Origin: Aestuariivita sp964402685 | GTDB taxonomy: Bacteria; Pseudomonadota; Alphaproteobacteria; Rhodobacterales; Rhodobacteraceae | Direction: 5' to 3' | Length of the DNA: 47,527 nucleotides | NCBI GenBank assembly: GCA_964402685.1 | Contig: CAYODE010000010.1 | Span: 1-47,527 of the forward strand | In this document: positions 25,483 to 34,304 of the stretch, piece after piece | How the letters are laid out: every line of letters begins with the position of its first letter | Numbering within the stretch: the first letter of the stretch is position 1 | The notes under the pieces: generated by a model | Seen by the model: the letters and a program-made list of their open reading frames with translations, nothing else | Told to the model about the DNA's origin: nothing | The model's database searches: none | Program-made: the position numbers and the translations under genes

Positions 25483-26340
25483 ATGAACATTCAGAACACC
25501 GATCAAGGATACCACTACAACGTCATGCGGCGAGCCATTGACCTGATTGACGAGGGCGGCACGGGCATGACCCTTGACGATCTGGCGCGTGCGATGAACA
25601 TGAGTCCCGCGCATTTCCAACGGCTATTTTCGCAATGGGTTGGCGTTTCTCCCAAACGGTATCAACAGTATCTGACATTGGGCCATGCAAAGGCTTTGCT
25701 GCGCGATCGCTTCACCACTTTGGAAGCTGCGCATGAAACCGGACTGTCGGGTGGCGGGCGGCTGCATGATCTGTTTGTGCGTTGGGAAGCGATGAGTCCC
25801 GGCGATTACGCCAAGGGAGGCGCGGGATTAACCATCTATTGGGGATGGTTCGAAAGCCCATTTGGCCCGACCCTTGTCATGGGCACGGACAAGGGTATCT
25901 GCGGCATGGGTTTTGCCGCTGAATCTGGTGAAGAACACGCGATGGAAGACCTTATGGGTCGCTGGCCGAAAGCGCAGTTTGTAGAAGACCCGATGCGTCT
26001 GCGCCCGTGGGTTAACGCGGCTTTTGGGACGTCTGGGAACCTGGAGGCTGCGCCACTGTTTTTGATTGGTGCACCGTTTCAAATAAAGGTGTGGGAGGCG
26101 CTTTTGACGATCCCATCCGGACACGTGACCACGTATTCCGAGATTGCCGATGCGATTGGCCATCCCAAAGCTGTACGCGCCGTTGGCACCGCAGTTGGGC
26201 GCAACCCCGTCAGCTGGCTGATCCCCTGCCATCGTGCATTGCGCAAATCTGGCGGGTTGGGCGGATACCATTGGGGTCTGCCTGTTAAGCGCGCGATGCT
26301 GGCCTTTGAGGCGGCAAAGGTGGACGCAGCACCCTCCTGA
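25483..26340 (+). CDS. AraC-type HTH fused to O6-methylguanine-DNA methyltransferase
   Basis: 285 residues. An AraC helix-turn-helix pair (about 10-105: TLDDLARAMNMSPAHFQRLF) is joined to a methylated-DNA-protein-cysteine methyltransferase domain with the suicide cysteine C249 in IPCHR and the GHVTTYSEIA DNA-binding segment. It transfers alkyl groups from O6-alkylguanine to itself. Unlike E. coli Ada it has no N-terminal zinc/phosphotriester domain with Cys38, so methylphosphotriester sensing by that route is absent. AAGGAG precedes the ATG at 25483. Divergent from nth. Confidence 0.93.
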   Translation: MNIQNTDQGYHYNVMRRAIDLIDEGGTGMTLDDLARAMNMSPAHFQRLFSQWVGVSPKRYQQYLTLGHAKALLRDRFTTLEAAHETGLSGGGRLHDLFVRWEAMSPGDYAKGGAGLTIYWGWFESPFGPTLVMGTDKGICGMGFAAESGEEHAMEDLMGRWPKAQFVEDPMRLRPWVNAAFGTSGNLEAAPLFLIGAPFQIKVWEALLTIPSGHVTTYSEIADAIGHPKAVRAVGTAVGRNPVSWLIPCHRALRKSGGLGGYHWGLPVKRAMLAFEAAKVDAAPS

Positions 26341-26362
26341 TTTGATGCAGCAAAAAACCGCT

Positions 26363-26446
26363 GATTTGGCGCGTGTTATTGCATAACAACGCTTTGCTGC
26401 GCAGATTACGCACATCACAGGCATGATGCGCCAGGATTTGGCGCGT
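26363..26446. repeat. 12-bp direct repeat in front of the OmpA-type lipoprotein gene
   Basis: GATTTGGCGCGT occurs exactly at 26363-26374 and 26435-26446, 72 bases apart. Between them is a GTTATTGCATAAC dyad (about 26374-26386). The second copy ends 24 bases before the lipoprotein start. Function unknown. Confidence 0.5.
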
Positions 26447-26470
26447 CCAAAATTTGAGAGCAGACACGTT

Positions 26471-27130
26471 ATGACTATCGCGAAATCCCCACTCGCCTTT
26501 GCAACCGTTGCAATATTGGGCCTGACGGCCTGTACCGATCCTGGTCAACTGGGTGACCCGAACAACCCCAACCGCAATCGCGATCAGGGCGTCTTGATCG
26601 GTGCTGCATCTGGTGCGGTTCTCGGGCAGATCTTTGGCGGGGACACTGGCTCTACCGCAGCCGGCGCTGTTGCAGGCGCCGTTGCAGGCGGATTGATCGG
26701 CAATAACCTGGATAAACAAGAAGCGGATCTGCGCCAAAGCCTGGGCAATGACGACGTTCAAATCACCAATACCGGTGATCGGCTAATCGTGACCTTGCCG
26801 CAGGACATTTTGTTTGCGACCGACAGTTTTTCGGTTCGCCCCGATCTCCAGCGCGACCTGCGCACGGTTGCCAGCAATTTGCAGGCTTATCCCGACAGCA
26901 CGATTCAGATCATCGGTCATACCGACAACACGGGCGACGCCGGCTATAATCAAACCCTATCAGAGCAGCGGGCGAATGCCGTTGCGGACGTACTTTTGGA
27001 CGCCGGTATTCCATTTTCGCGGATCAGCACAATCGGACGTGGCGAGGACCAACCCGTTGCTTCGAACCTATCGCCGGAAGGGCGCGCACAAAACCGTCGG
27101 GTCGAGATCGTTATTCTGCCTAATGCTTGA
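26471..27130 (+). CDS. OmpA-family outer-membrane lipoprotein (YiaD-like)
   Basis: 219 residues. Lipobox LTAC with the lipidated C21; a glycine-zipper hydrophobic region (about 40-78, GAASGAVLGQIFGGDTGSTA and following) that can insert into or across a membrane; then an OmpA peptidoglycan-binding domain (about 105-217) with IIGHTDNTGDAGYNQTLSEQRA and the NRRVEI ending. It links the outer membrane to the cell wall. ATG at 26471 chosen because the lipoprotein signal begins there. Confidence 0.93.
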   Translation: MTIAKSPLAFATVAILGLTACTDPGQLGDPNNPNRNRDQGVLIGAASGAVLGQIFGGDTGSTAAGAVAGAVAGGLIGNNLDKQEADLRQSLGNDDVQITNTGDRLIVTLPQDILFATDSFSVRPDLQRDLRTVASNLQAYPDSTIQIIGHTDNTGDAGYNQTLSEQRANAVADVLLDAGIPFSRISTIGRGEDQPVASNLSPEGRAQNRRVEIVILPNA

Positions 27131-27241
27131 TGCACGTATCTGAATCCGAGGCAGGTTGAGCGTAAGCCCGTTCCATTCGCTTGGTTTGTGTTGTCGTCTG
27201 CGTTAGCAAGTCGGAACATGAACCAAGGGTGAGGCACTTCA

Positions 27242-27784
27242 ATGGGCGCATATTCTTTGATTGGCATTTCCGGCTCTCTTCGTGCAGAGGCTACAAACCG
27301 CAAGTTGATCCGGGAAGCAGCACGACTTTTTGATCCGGAAACGTATATCGAAGCGGACCTGCGGTTGCCGCTTTATGATGGCGATGCGGAAGAGGCCGAC
27401 GGTGTTCCGGCTGCGGTGCAGACCCTAGCCGATCAGATCGCGTCTGCGGATGCGGTTGTGATCTCCACGCCGGAATACAACAAAGGTCCGTCGGGTGTTT
27501 TAAAAAACGCCCTCGACTGGGTTAGCCGGACCAGCACGAATCCTTGGGCGGACAAACCCGTCGCAGTGATGTCTGCCGCTGCTGGCCGGGCAGGAGGGGA
27601 GAGGGCGCAAATGGTTCTGCGCGGCTTCATGGTCCCGTTTCGTCCGCGCATCCTGCAGGGGCCTGAGATCCATCTTGCCTCTTCTGGAAGCGAATTCGAA
27701 GAAGATGGCCGGCTCAAAAGCGATCGCTACCTGAGCGCCTTGCAAGAACTGATGGATGGTTTGAAGGCGGAGATCGGACGCTGA
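27242..27784 (+). CDS. NADPH-dependent FMN reductase
   Basis: 180 residues with the flavodoxin-like fold. GISGSLRAEATNRKLI is the phosphate-binding loop and ISTPEYNKGPSGVLKNALDW the second flavin-contacting signature of the NADPH-dependent FMN reductase family (chromate/azoreductase-like). GGTGAGG precedes the ATG at 27242. Only four bases separate it from the MaoC-like gene, so they are co-translated. Physiological acceptor unknown. Confidence 0.93.
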   Translation: MGAYSLIGISGSLRAEATNRKLIREAARLFDPETYIEADLRLPLYDGDAEEADGVPAAVQTLADQIASADAVVISTPEYNKGPSGVLKNALDWVSRTSTNPWADKPVAVMSAAAGRAGGERAQMVLRGFMVPFRPRILQGPEIHLASSGSEFEEDGRLKSDRYLSALQELMDGLKAEIGR

Positions 27785-27788
27785 ACCG

Positions 27789-28577
27789 GTGCATATCGTT
27801 CATGATCTGATCGATCCCGCCCGCGCGACGGCGCTTAACGTTACATTGGGGCGCGTAGGAACTTTTGCTGCAGGCGACCCGCTACCCCCTTTTTATCATC
27901 AAATCTATTTTTGGGAGCCGGTTGGCGCCACGGGCTTGGGACGTGATGGGCATCCCCGCGTTGGCGGGTTGATCCCTGATATGGGCTTGCCCCGTCGCAT
28001 GTGGGCGGGTGGTCGATTGGCCTTTAAAGCCGCACTTCGGGCTGGAGTGCCTGCGGAAAAGCGCAGCAGCGTTGAGAGCCAGACCCACAAGGAAGGGCGC
28101 AGTGGGCCCTTGGGTTTCGTCACGTTGCACCATCAAATCTGGCAGGACGACAGGCTTTGCCTGACCGAATGGCAGGATCTTGTGTATCGCGATGATCCTG
28201 ACCCCAAAGCCCCACGCAACCCGGCTCCGGAAGCCCGTCAGGATGAGCAGAGTGTTCGCGTGCGTGCGTTCGATAGTACGATGTTGTTTCGCTACTCGGC
28301 GCTTACCTTCAATGGCCACCGCATCCACTACGATGAAACCTACGCGAAATCGGTTGAGGGATATGACGGTCTGGTGGTGCACGGCCCACTTCTGGCGCAG
28401 CTTCTGATGCTTATGGCGGAAGAGGAGATGGGGCCTTTGTCCTCGTTTTCCTTTCGCGCGACTTCGGCGCTTATGCACACGGAAGACGCGACGATTTGCC
28501 GGAACGGGCAGGATTTGTGGGTCCGCGGACCGGATGGTCGACAAAACATGCAGGCGCAGGCGGTTGCTTTAGAGTGA
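27789..28577 (+). CDS. FAS1-like dehydratase / MaoC-type acyl-CoA hydratase
   Basis: 262 residues in a double hotdog arrangement. The C-terminal segment MLFRYSALTFNGHRIHYDETYAKS carries the R-hydratase/HTD2-type His and Asp region, followed by GYDGLVVHGPLLAQLLM. Relatives include mesaconyl-C4-CoA hydratase and HTD2-type dehydratases. It starts with GTG at 27789, four bases after the FMN reductase. It converges on and overlaps the FAD oxidoreductase gene by 9 bases at the 3' ends. Exact substrate not deducible. Confidence 0.82.
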   Translation: MHIVHDLIDPARATALNVTLGRVGTFAAGDPLPPFYHQIYFWEPVGATGLGRDGHPRVGGLIPDMGLPRRMWAGGRLAFKAALRAGVPAEKRSSVESQTHKEGRSGPLGFVTLHHQIWQDDRLCLTEWQDLVYRDDPDPKAPRNPAPEARQDEQSVRVRAFDSTMLFRYSALTFNGHRIHYDETYAKSVEGYDGLVVHGPLLAQLLMLMAEEEMGPLSSFSFRATSALMHTEDATICRNGQDLWVRGPDGRQNMQAQAVALE

Positions 28578-29612
28578 GGCATCGACGCGGAAGTCATCTG
28601 GGATGGTGTTCCGGCCCTCCAAGACCAAGTCTGCCATGACTTGTGCCACCTTGGGTGCCATGCCAAAGCCAATCTTGAAGCCGCCATTTGCAATGTAGGT
28701 GTCTTGCTTGCCGGGCCAGGCGCCCAACATGGGGGCACGGGATCTTGCACGCGGGCGCAAACCGGCCCAGCGTTCGATCACCGTCGCGTCACTCAACTGG
28801 GGAACCTGCTCCACTGCGCGGGCCAAGATTTCGTCCAACTGATGATCTGTACTGGTGGGATCGTCGTAATCGCGTTCTGAGGTCGATCCGACCGCTATCG
28901 TGCCATCCGCATGTGGTATGATATGCAGGGCGTCCGCGAAGAGCTGCGGTGCATCTGTGGGGAGTGGATCCGCCGGAGACAAGAGCGCCGCTTGCCCTTT
29001 GACTCCGTTCCCGACCATGCGCGAGTGCTGTTCGTTCAAAGCTTCGAGACCTGCAACGCCAGTACACCAGATCACCGCACCGGCGTCTTCTCCCTCCGAC
29101 GCGATGCTAACGTCATTCGAAGCTAAAGCGGCAACAAGCGAGTGGCATGCCCGACGTGGATGCATTCGGGCTGTAAGCGTGTCATGAATCAACAGGCCGG
29201 TAGGTGTATGTGGTGTCCATGCACCGATTTCTTCGGCTGCCAATACCTGCCATCTCGCCAGCCCTTGCCACAGATCTTTTGCCGATTGTTCCCGCGCTCT
29301 GGCCAGTGACAACGTGTGGTCGTCCATGATCGGCTGCAGTCGTCCCGTGCGCCCATATCCCGAAGAAACACCTCCGGAGGTTTCCACTTCCGTCCAGAAA
29401 TCGCTCGCTGCAATCAGGCTGTCGAATTGGAAGGCTTTCTTCTGGTTCCAATTCTCTGGCACGTGGGGCGCCAAGGCGCCGACGAGCCCACCACTTGCGC
29501 CCGCACCGGGACCGTTGGGATCAATAATCTGCACCCGCGCACCACGTTTTGTGCAGACCCAGGCAATCGACAGGCCGAAAATGCCTGCGCCACGAATCGT
29601 GATATCGACCAT
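28569..29612 (-). CDS. FAD-dependent oxidoreductase, DadA/MnmC1-like
   Basis: 347 residues. An N-terminal dinucleotide fold (GAGIFGLSIA), GAGASGGLVGALAPH and the C-terminal ERWAGLRPRARSRAPMLG are those of the amine/glycine oxidase group (DAO). The ATG at 29612 (MVDITIRGAG) is preferred; the frame runs 56 codons further without homology. It stands back to back with mnmD. In E. coli the bifunctional MnmC joins an MnmD-like methyltransferase to exactly this type of FAD oxidase, so it could be the separate MnmC1 half, converting cmnm5 to nm5 in tRNA. ThiO or D-amino-acid dehydrogenase are alternatives. Confidence 0.8.
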   Translation of the reverse strand: MVDITIRGAGIFGLSIAWVCTKRGARVQIIDPNGPGAGASGGLVGALAPHVPENWNQKKAFQFDSLIAASDFWTEVETSGGVSSGYGRTGRLQPIMDDHTLSLARAREQSAKDLWQGLARWQVLAAEEIGAWTPHTPTGLLIHDTLTARMHPRRACHSLVAALASNDVSIASEGEDAGAVIWCTGVAGLEALNEQHSRMVGNGVKGQAALLSPADPLPTDAPQLFADALHIIPHADGTIAVGSTSERDYDDPTSTDHQLDEILARAVEQVPQLSDATVIERWAGLRPRARSRAPMLGAWPGKQDTYIANGGFKIGFGMAPKVAQVMADLVLEGRNTIPDDFRVDASL

Positions 29613-29674
29613 TGCCAAGGTCCGTTCCTTTCGCCAGTGTCGCGCTGTTTGAGGCCTACATAGGGATCTTTGCG

Positions 29675-30346
29675 ATGCAGGGCCAGCGGGCCGAATTAGA
29701 CTGGCGAACCGGTGATGTGCCGGTGTCGGTGCACTTTGATGATCCTTATTTCTCTCTCGATGATGGATTGGCTGAAACACGTTATGTGTTTCTTGAAGGA
29801 AACCGCTTGCCTGACCGGTTTGCGCCCGGGTTCCATCTGGCTGAATTGGGGTTCGGGACTGGCTTGAGTTTTCTGGCGGCCTGGGCGGCTTGGGAAGATG
29901 CTGGGATCACTGGGTCGCTTCAATTCACATCGTTTGAGGCCTTCCCCATGTCACGTCAGGACATGGCACGGGCCCACAAGGCATTTCCCGAGTTGCAGCG
30001 GTGGTCAGGGCGGTTACTTGCAGGGTGGACAGGAGAGAGCGGGAGTTTTGATCTGGGAACGGCTACGCTGAATGTCCTCACAGAGGACGCACGAGAGGCT
30101 TTGCCTGCGTGGAACGGGAAGGCCGATGCGTGGTTCTTGGATGGTTTTTCTCCCGCCAAGAATCCCGAGCTTTGGGAAGCGGGCCTTATGGCGGATGTGG
30201 GGCGCCACACAAAACCCGGCGGCACAGTCGCGACCTATACGGCTGCGGGCTTTGTACGCCGCGGGTTGGCGGCCGCTGGCTTTGCGGTCGAACGTCGCCC
30301 TGGTTTTGGCAGGAAACGCCATATGACAGTTGGCCAATTGGTATGA
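29675..30346 (+). CDS. mnmD: tRNA (5-methylaminomethyl-2-thiouridine)-methyltransferase MnmD
   Basis: 223 residues of the DUF752/MnmD family. The SAM loop is LAELGFGTGLSFL and the family motif DAWFLDGFSPAKNPELW is intact. It makes mnm5s2U from nm5s2U at the wobble base of tRNAs for Glu, Lys and Gln. AGGGATC precedes the ATG at 29675; the ATG at 29612 is the start codon position of the divergent oxidase and less likely. The downstream DMT gene overlaps its stop as ATGA. Confidence 0.9.
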   Translation: MQGQRAELDWRTGDVPVSVHFDDPYFSLDDGLAETRYVFLEGNRLPDRFAPGFHLAELGFGTGLSFLAAWAAWEDAGITGSLQFTSFEAFPMSRQDMARAHKAFPELQRWSGRLLAGWTGESGSFDLGTATLNVLTEDAREALPAWNGKADAWFLDGFSPAKNPELWEAGLMADVGRHTKPGGTVATYTAAGFVRRGLAAAGFAVERRPGFGRKRHMTVGQLV

Positions 30347-31215
30347 GTGCTGGGAACAACACGCGCCTCGGGATCCTGTTGATGATCGCGACGACCGTCG
30401 TCTTTGCACTCCAGGATGCGATCTCGCGTCACTTGGCGGGCGAGTACAACGTGCTGATGGTCGTGATGATCCGCTATTGGTTCTTCGCAGCCTTTGTCAT
30501 CACGATCGCCACACGCAGGGCAGGTGGCGTGCGTGCTGCGGCGCAAACCAAACAGCCACTTCTCCAGACGTTTCGCGGTGCTTTATTGGCCTTGGAAATC
30601 TGTGTGATGGTTGCGGCATTCACCGTATTGGGCCTTGTGGAAAGCCATGCGGTTTTTGCCTGTTATCCCTTGCTCGTCGCCGCCTTGTCCGGCCCGGTGC
30701 TGGGAGAAAGAGTTGGCTGGCGCCGCTGGATGGCTATTGGCGTTGGGTTCGTGGGGGTCATGATCATCCTGCAACCGGATGGTTCCGTCTTTGACCCAGC
30801 CGCGCTCATCCCACTTTGTGCAGCGCTTATGTTCGCGCTCTACGGGTTGTTGACCCGTTATGCGGCGAGACGTGACGATGCGGCGACCTCGTTTTTCTGG
30901 ACCGGAACGGTGGGCGCCGTCGTGATGACAGTAATCGGGGTCTGGTTTTGGGAGCCGATGAGTGGTCCGGATTGGGCATGGATGGCGTCGTTATGCGTGA
31001 CCGGTGCTTTGGGTCATTGGCTGCTCATCAAGTGCTATGAAGTGGCCGAAGCCAGTGCAGTGCAACCCTTTGCCTATTTCCAATTGGTGTTTGCGTCAGC
31101 CCTTGGGCTATTGGTGTTTTCCGAAGCTATTCGCGCGAATGTGGCAATTGGGGCGGCACTGATTGTAGCGGCGGGCCTCTTCACCTTTTGGCGGGAGCGT
31201 CAGGCGGCGGGCTAG
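30343..31215 (+). CDS. DMT-superfamily (EamA) exporter
   Basis: 290 residues with ten predicted membrane helices in two EamA repeats; the first contains FALQDAISRHLAGEYN and the second MFALYGLLTRYAARR and QPFAYFQLVFASALG. Members export small metabolites or amino acids. The ATG at 30343 overlaps the mnmD stop by four bases; the longer frame from 30109 is inside mnmD and rejected. Substrate unknown. Confidence 0.9.
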   Translation: MSAGNNTRLGILLMIATTVVFALQDAISRHLAGEYNVLMVVMIRYWFFAAFVITIATRRAGGVRAAAQTKQPLLQTFRGALLALEICVMVAAFTVLGLVESHAVFACYPLLVAALSGPVLGERVGWRRWMAIGVGFVGVMIILQPDGSVFDPAALIPLCAALMFALYGLLTRYAARRDDAATSFFWTGTVGAVVMTVIGVWFWEPMSGPDWAWMASLCVTGALGHWLLIKCYEVAEASAVQPFAYFQLVFASALGLLVFSEAIRANVAIGAALIVAAGLFTFWRERQAAG

Positions 31216-31230
31216 ACAGCTTCAGCTGAC

Positions 31231-33183
31231 TTATTCGGACGTCCAGCGCAGCGTGGACCCAATGAGCTCCTCCCGAAACGGTACGGGATGAGGGTCTTTG
31301 CCCAAGCGTGCGCGATAGACTGGCAGGCTTTCCGCCACCCGCATCACGTAATTTCGCGTTTCGTTGAAGGGGATGTGCTCAATCCAATCGACGATATCCA
31401 TGTCGCCTTTGCGTGGATCGCCGCGCTCGTTCATCCACCGGATTGGGCGACTTGGGCCCGCATTATACCCGGCCGCCATCATAATGACATTTCCATCAAA
31501 CTCGCGCGCCAGACCGACAAGGTAGGTCGCGCCGAGTTTGGCATTGTACTCCGCATCCCGGGTCAGGCGTTCTGTGCTGTGTTCCGAACTAACACCGAGC
31601 CGGCGCGCGACGTCTTGGGCCGTGCGCGGCATGACCTGCATTAAGCCGCGTGCCCCGGCACCTGAGACGACCTTTGGGTCGAATTCGCTCTCGCGACGCG
31701 CGATAGCAAGGTTCATTTCTGGATGCATCGGTAGGTCACTTTCGACCATGGGGTGCAAGGGATAATAGGCAGCTGGGATGACAATGCCGCGTCGGGCGAC
31801 GCGTTTGCCGATCATCACACCCAGATGGGGTTGTTTGAGCTCCAATACTGCTGAACCGAGCTGCGCGGCTTGTGTCGGATCAAGGCTTTCTGCGAGATGA
31901 GTCAGGAAACGTTCTGAAAGGTCCAGTTCTCCAGCCGCCAAGAGCATCAGGCCCGCTTTGAAAACCGAGCTTTCGACAAACGCAGCTTCTCTCCAGGGTG
32001 CCACGACCGCCTCTTCGCCAAGAGTAGAATCGAAAGCGATGCCGCCGCGCTGGGCAGCAAGAAGCCCGTAGAAGGACGTTTGATGGGCTGCACCCGCTGC
32101 ATAGGCCGCTTGCGCGTCTGTGACATTCCCCAAGGCTTCATGCGCGCGACCCAACCAATACCCCGCGCGACCTTTAGAGATTGGCGTGAACACGGCACCG
32201 TCAAAACGCTGGAAATGAGAGAGCGCCACTTCGGGGTCGTTCAAATAGGTGAGCGCCAAATAACCGGATAGCCATTCGAGATCCGCAAAAGACGACCCCT
32301 CCGTTAAGTGGTGTGTCGACGCAATCTGATAGGCCAGCTTTGCATTTCCGGCGCGCATTTCAGATCGCGCCAAGTTGCGGCGCCGTGGAGCCCATTCAGC
32401 TGGTTGCCCCAAAGCCTCCGCATCCGTTGAGCGCTCTAACAGCAATTCGATGGCCGAGGCATCACGCCCTTTGCGCGCGCGCCAGACAAAGCGTTCATAG
32501 GCTAGGCCAGGATGATCGCGCAGATCCTCATTGACCGCTTCGATCAACGTATCAACACCCGCGGCTTGATCGTGCAGCGCGATGCGGGCCCTAGCCAGTT
32601 TTTTCCAGTCGTCGCCCACCAAAGGTATCGCCCGCCGAGCGCTCGCCATATCTCGCTGCCAGATCATCTGATTCAAGCGCGCCGAATGGTGATCTTTCAA
32701 AAGATCGCGGTGCTGTTCGAGGTATAAATCCTGCACGGATTGAGGCATCGCAAGCGTACGCCACGCCATAATGATCGCGGCATCGGCCTCTCCACTCCGA
32801 TCGACCTTATCTAATGCGTCGGCATACTCGTAAACGCCTAACGCTGTTCGTGGAGATCGTTCATCAAAAAATGCAACCAAACGATCTGGGCTTTGGTTGG
32901 CCATGTTGTCTTCGTTTTGTCGGACCAACCAGCTCAAGCCGGGCCAATCTGCCCGCCGGGTCAAAAAGCTGGAAACATCTTCGAAATCCCCGTTTCCGGC
33001 GCGCAACCAATGCCATTCAATAATATCGCGTGCGACTGGGTTTCGGACCGCTTCGCGTGCGGTCTCCCAATCACCCTGCTTCATGGCAGAAAACGCTGCT
33101 GCGAGCTCTTCGTTCTCTTGCGCCAGCACAACGCGCGGCAAGCAAAACACAATGACCAATACGAGGCGGAACAGAATACGCGA
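31231..33183 (-). CDS. Soluble-type lytic transglycosylase (Slt70-like)
   Basis: 650 residues: signal peptide (MSRILFRLVLVIVFCLPRVVLA), a long helical superhelix, and a C-terminal SLT domain with catalytic E498 in IARRESEFDP, GLMQVMPRTAQ and AGYNAGPSRPIRWM. It cleaves peptidoglycan glycan strands to 1,6-anhydro products in the periplasm. The ATG at 33183 is chosen because the signal peptide begins there; the TTG at 33207 is less likely. Divergent from dapA, giving two cell-wall genes side by side. Confidence 0.94.
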   Translation of the reverse strand, partial: SRILFRLVLVIVFCLPRVVLAQENEELAAAFSAMKQGDWETAREAVRNPVARDIIEWHWLRAGNGDFEDVSSFLTRRADWPGLSWLVRQNEDNMANQSPDRLVAFFDERSPRTALGVYEYADALDKVDRSGEADAAIIMAWRTLAMPQSVQDLYLEQHRDLLKDHHSARLNQMIWQRDMASARRAIPLVGDDWKKLARARIALHDQAAGVDTLIEAVNEDLRDHPGLAYERFVWRARKGRDASAIELLLERSTDAEALGQPAEWAPRRRNLARSEMRAGNAKLAYQIASTHHLTEGSSFADLEWLSGYLALTYLNDPEVALSHFQRFDGAVFTPISKGRAGYWLGRAHEALGNVTDAQAAYAAGAAHQTSFYGLLAAQRGGIAFDSTLGEEAVVAPWREAAFVESSVFKAGLMLLAAGELDLSERFLTHLAESLDPTQAAQLGSAVLELKQPHLGVMIGKRVARRGIVIPAAYYPLHPMVESDLPMHPEMNLAIARRESEFDPKVVSGAGARGLMQVMPRTAQDVARRLGVSSEHSTERLTRDAEYNAKLGATYLVGLAREFDGNVIMMAAGYNAGPSRPIRWMNERGDPRKGDMDIVDWIEHIPFNETRNYVMRVAESLPVYRARLGKDPHPVPFREELIGSTLRWTSE

Positions 33184-33323
33184 CATCTCTTGCTTTTTCG
33201 ACAGCAACCGGGGATAGAGCCTGACACGATAATCCGTGCCGGTTTTGGATCAATTCACAATCCCGACACGTCATTCAGCACCGGCGGTCTTTTGCCGCCA
33301 GACCAGATAAAAGGAGCGTGGTC

Positions 33324-34196
33324 ATGTTTAAAGGCTCAATGCCAGCACTCGTCACGCCGTTCCAGGGCGGCGAACTGGATCTGGAAACGCTGAAGAAACT
33401 TGTGGAATGGCATATTGGCGAAGGCTCGCACGGACTTGTGCCCGTTGGGACAACTGGCGAAAGCCCGACGTTGAGCCATGACGAGCATGAAACTGTTGTC
33501 GAAGAGGTCGTGAAAGCGGCAGCGGGGCGTGTGCCGGTGATTGCAGGTGCAGGGTCGAACAACACACTAGAGGCGATTCGCTTTGTGCAGCATGCTGCAA
33601 AGGTTGGTGCAGACGGTGCCTTGGTAGTCACGCCCTATTACAACAAACCGACGCAACGCGGATTGATCGCGCATTTCACAGCTCTGCACGATTGTGCCGA
33701 GATTCCGATCATCATCTATAACATCCCTGGCCGGTCGGTGATCGATATGACACCCGAGACAATGGGAGAGTTGTCGAAGCTACCGCGGATTGTTGGAGTT
33801 AAGGACGCGACGGGTGATCTCGCGCGCGTCTGTGACACCCGCCTGACCTGCGGAACCGACTTTCTCCAGATCTCCGGCGAAGACGCGACCGCACATGGTT
33901 TTAATGCGCAAGGCGGCGTCGGCTGTATCTCGGTCACTGCAAACGTCGCACCTAAACTGCTGAGCCAGATGCAGGAAGCGTGCCTGGCTGGAGACTATGC
34001 AACGGCTCTTGAGATTCAGGACCGGTTGATGCCTTTGCACAAAGCGGTATTCGCTGAGCCCGGGTTAGTTGGCGTGAAATATGCGATGTCGAAGCTCGAT
34101 TTGTGCTCGGACGAAGTGCGCCTGCCACTGGTTGGATTGTCTGACGCGACAAAAGCCAAGGTTGACGCAGGACTTAAATTCGCGGGCCTGCTGTAA
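33324..34196 (+). CDS. dapA: 4-hydroxy-tetrahydrodipicolinate synthase
   Basis: 290 residues, normal length. It condenses pyruvate with aspartate semialdehyde in the lysine/diaminopimelate pathway. GTTGESPTLSHDEH, the tyrosine in IIYNIPGRSVIDM and the Schiff-base lysine in IVGVKDATGDL are conserved. AAGGAG at 33311-33316 is 7 bases ahead of the ATG at 33324; the GTG at 33318 is too close. A hairpin GGCGG/CCGCC (about 33283-33298) lies in the leader. Followed by a terminator. Confidence 0.97.
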   Translation: MFKGSMPALVTPFQGGELDLETLKKLVEWHIGEGSHGLVPVGTTGESPTLSHDEHETVVEEVVKAAAGRVPVIAGAGSNNTLEAIRFVQHAAKVGADGALVVTPYYNKPTQRGLIAHFTALHDCAEIPIIIYNIPGRSVIDMTPETMGELSKLPRIVGVKDATGDLARVCDTRLTCGTDFLQISGEDATAHGFNAQGGVGCISVTANVAPKLLSQMQEACLAGDYATALEIQDRLMPLHKAVFAEPGLVGVKYAMSKLDLCSDEVRLPLVGLSDATKAKVDAGLKFAGLL

Positions 34197-34222
34197 ATAG
34201 CGGCACCTCAGTTTGGACGATG

Positions 34223-34256
34223 CGCCCTCTCTGTTTCTGAGAGGGCGTTTTCTTTT
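34223..34256 (+). terminator. Intrinsic terminator of dapA
   Basis: CGCCCTCTC and GAGAGGGCG form a 9-bp stem with a 7-base loop, followed by TTTTCTTTT. It lies 26 bases after the dapA stop. Confidence 0.93.
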
Positions 34257-34304
34257 GGGCGTAGGCGCAGATCGCTTGGCTGTATCAGCTAAACTGTCTT
34301 TTTG

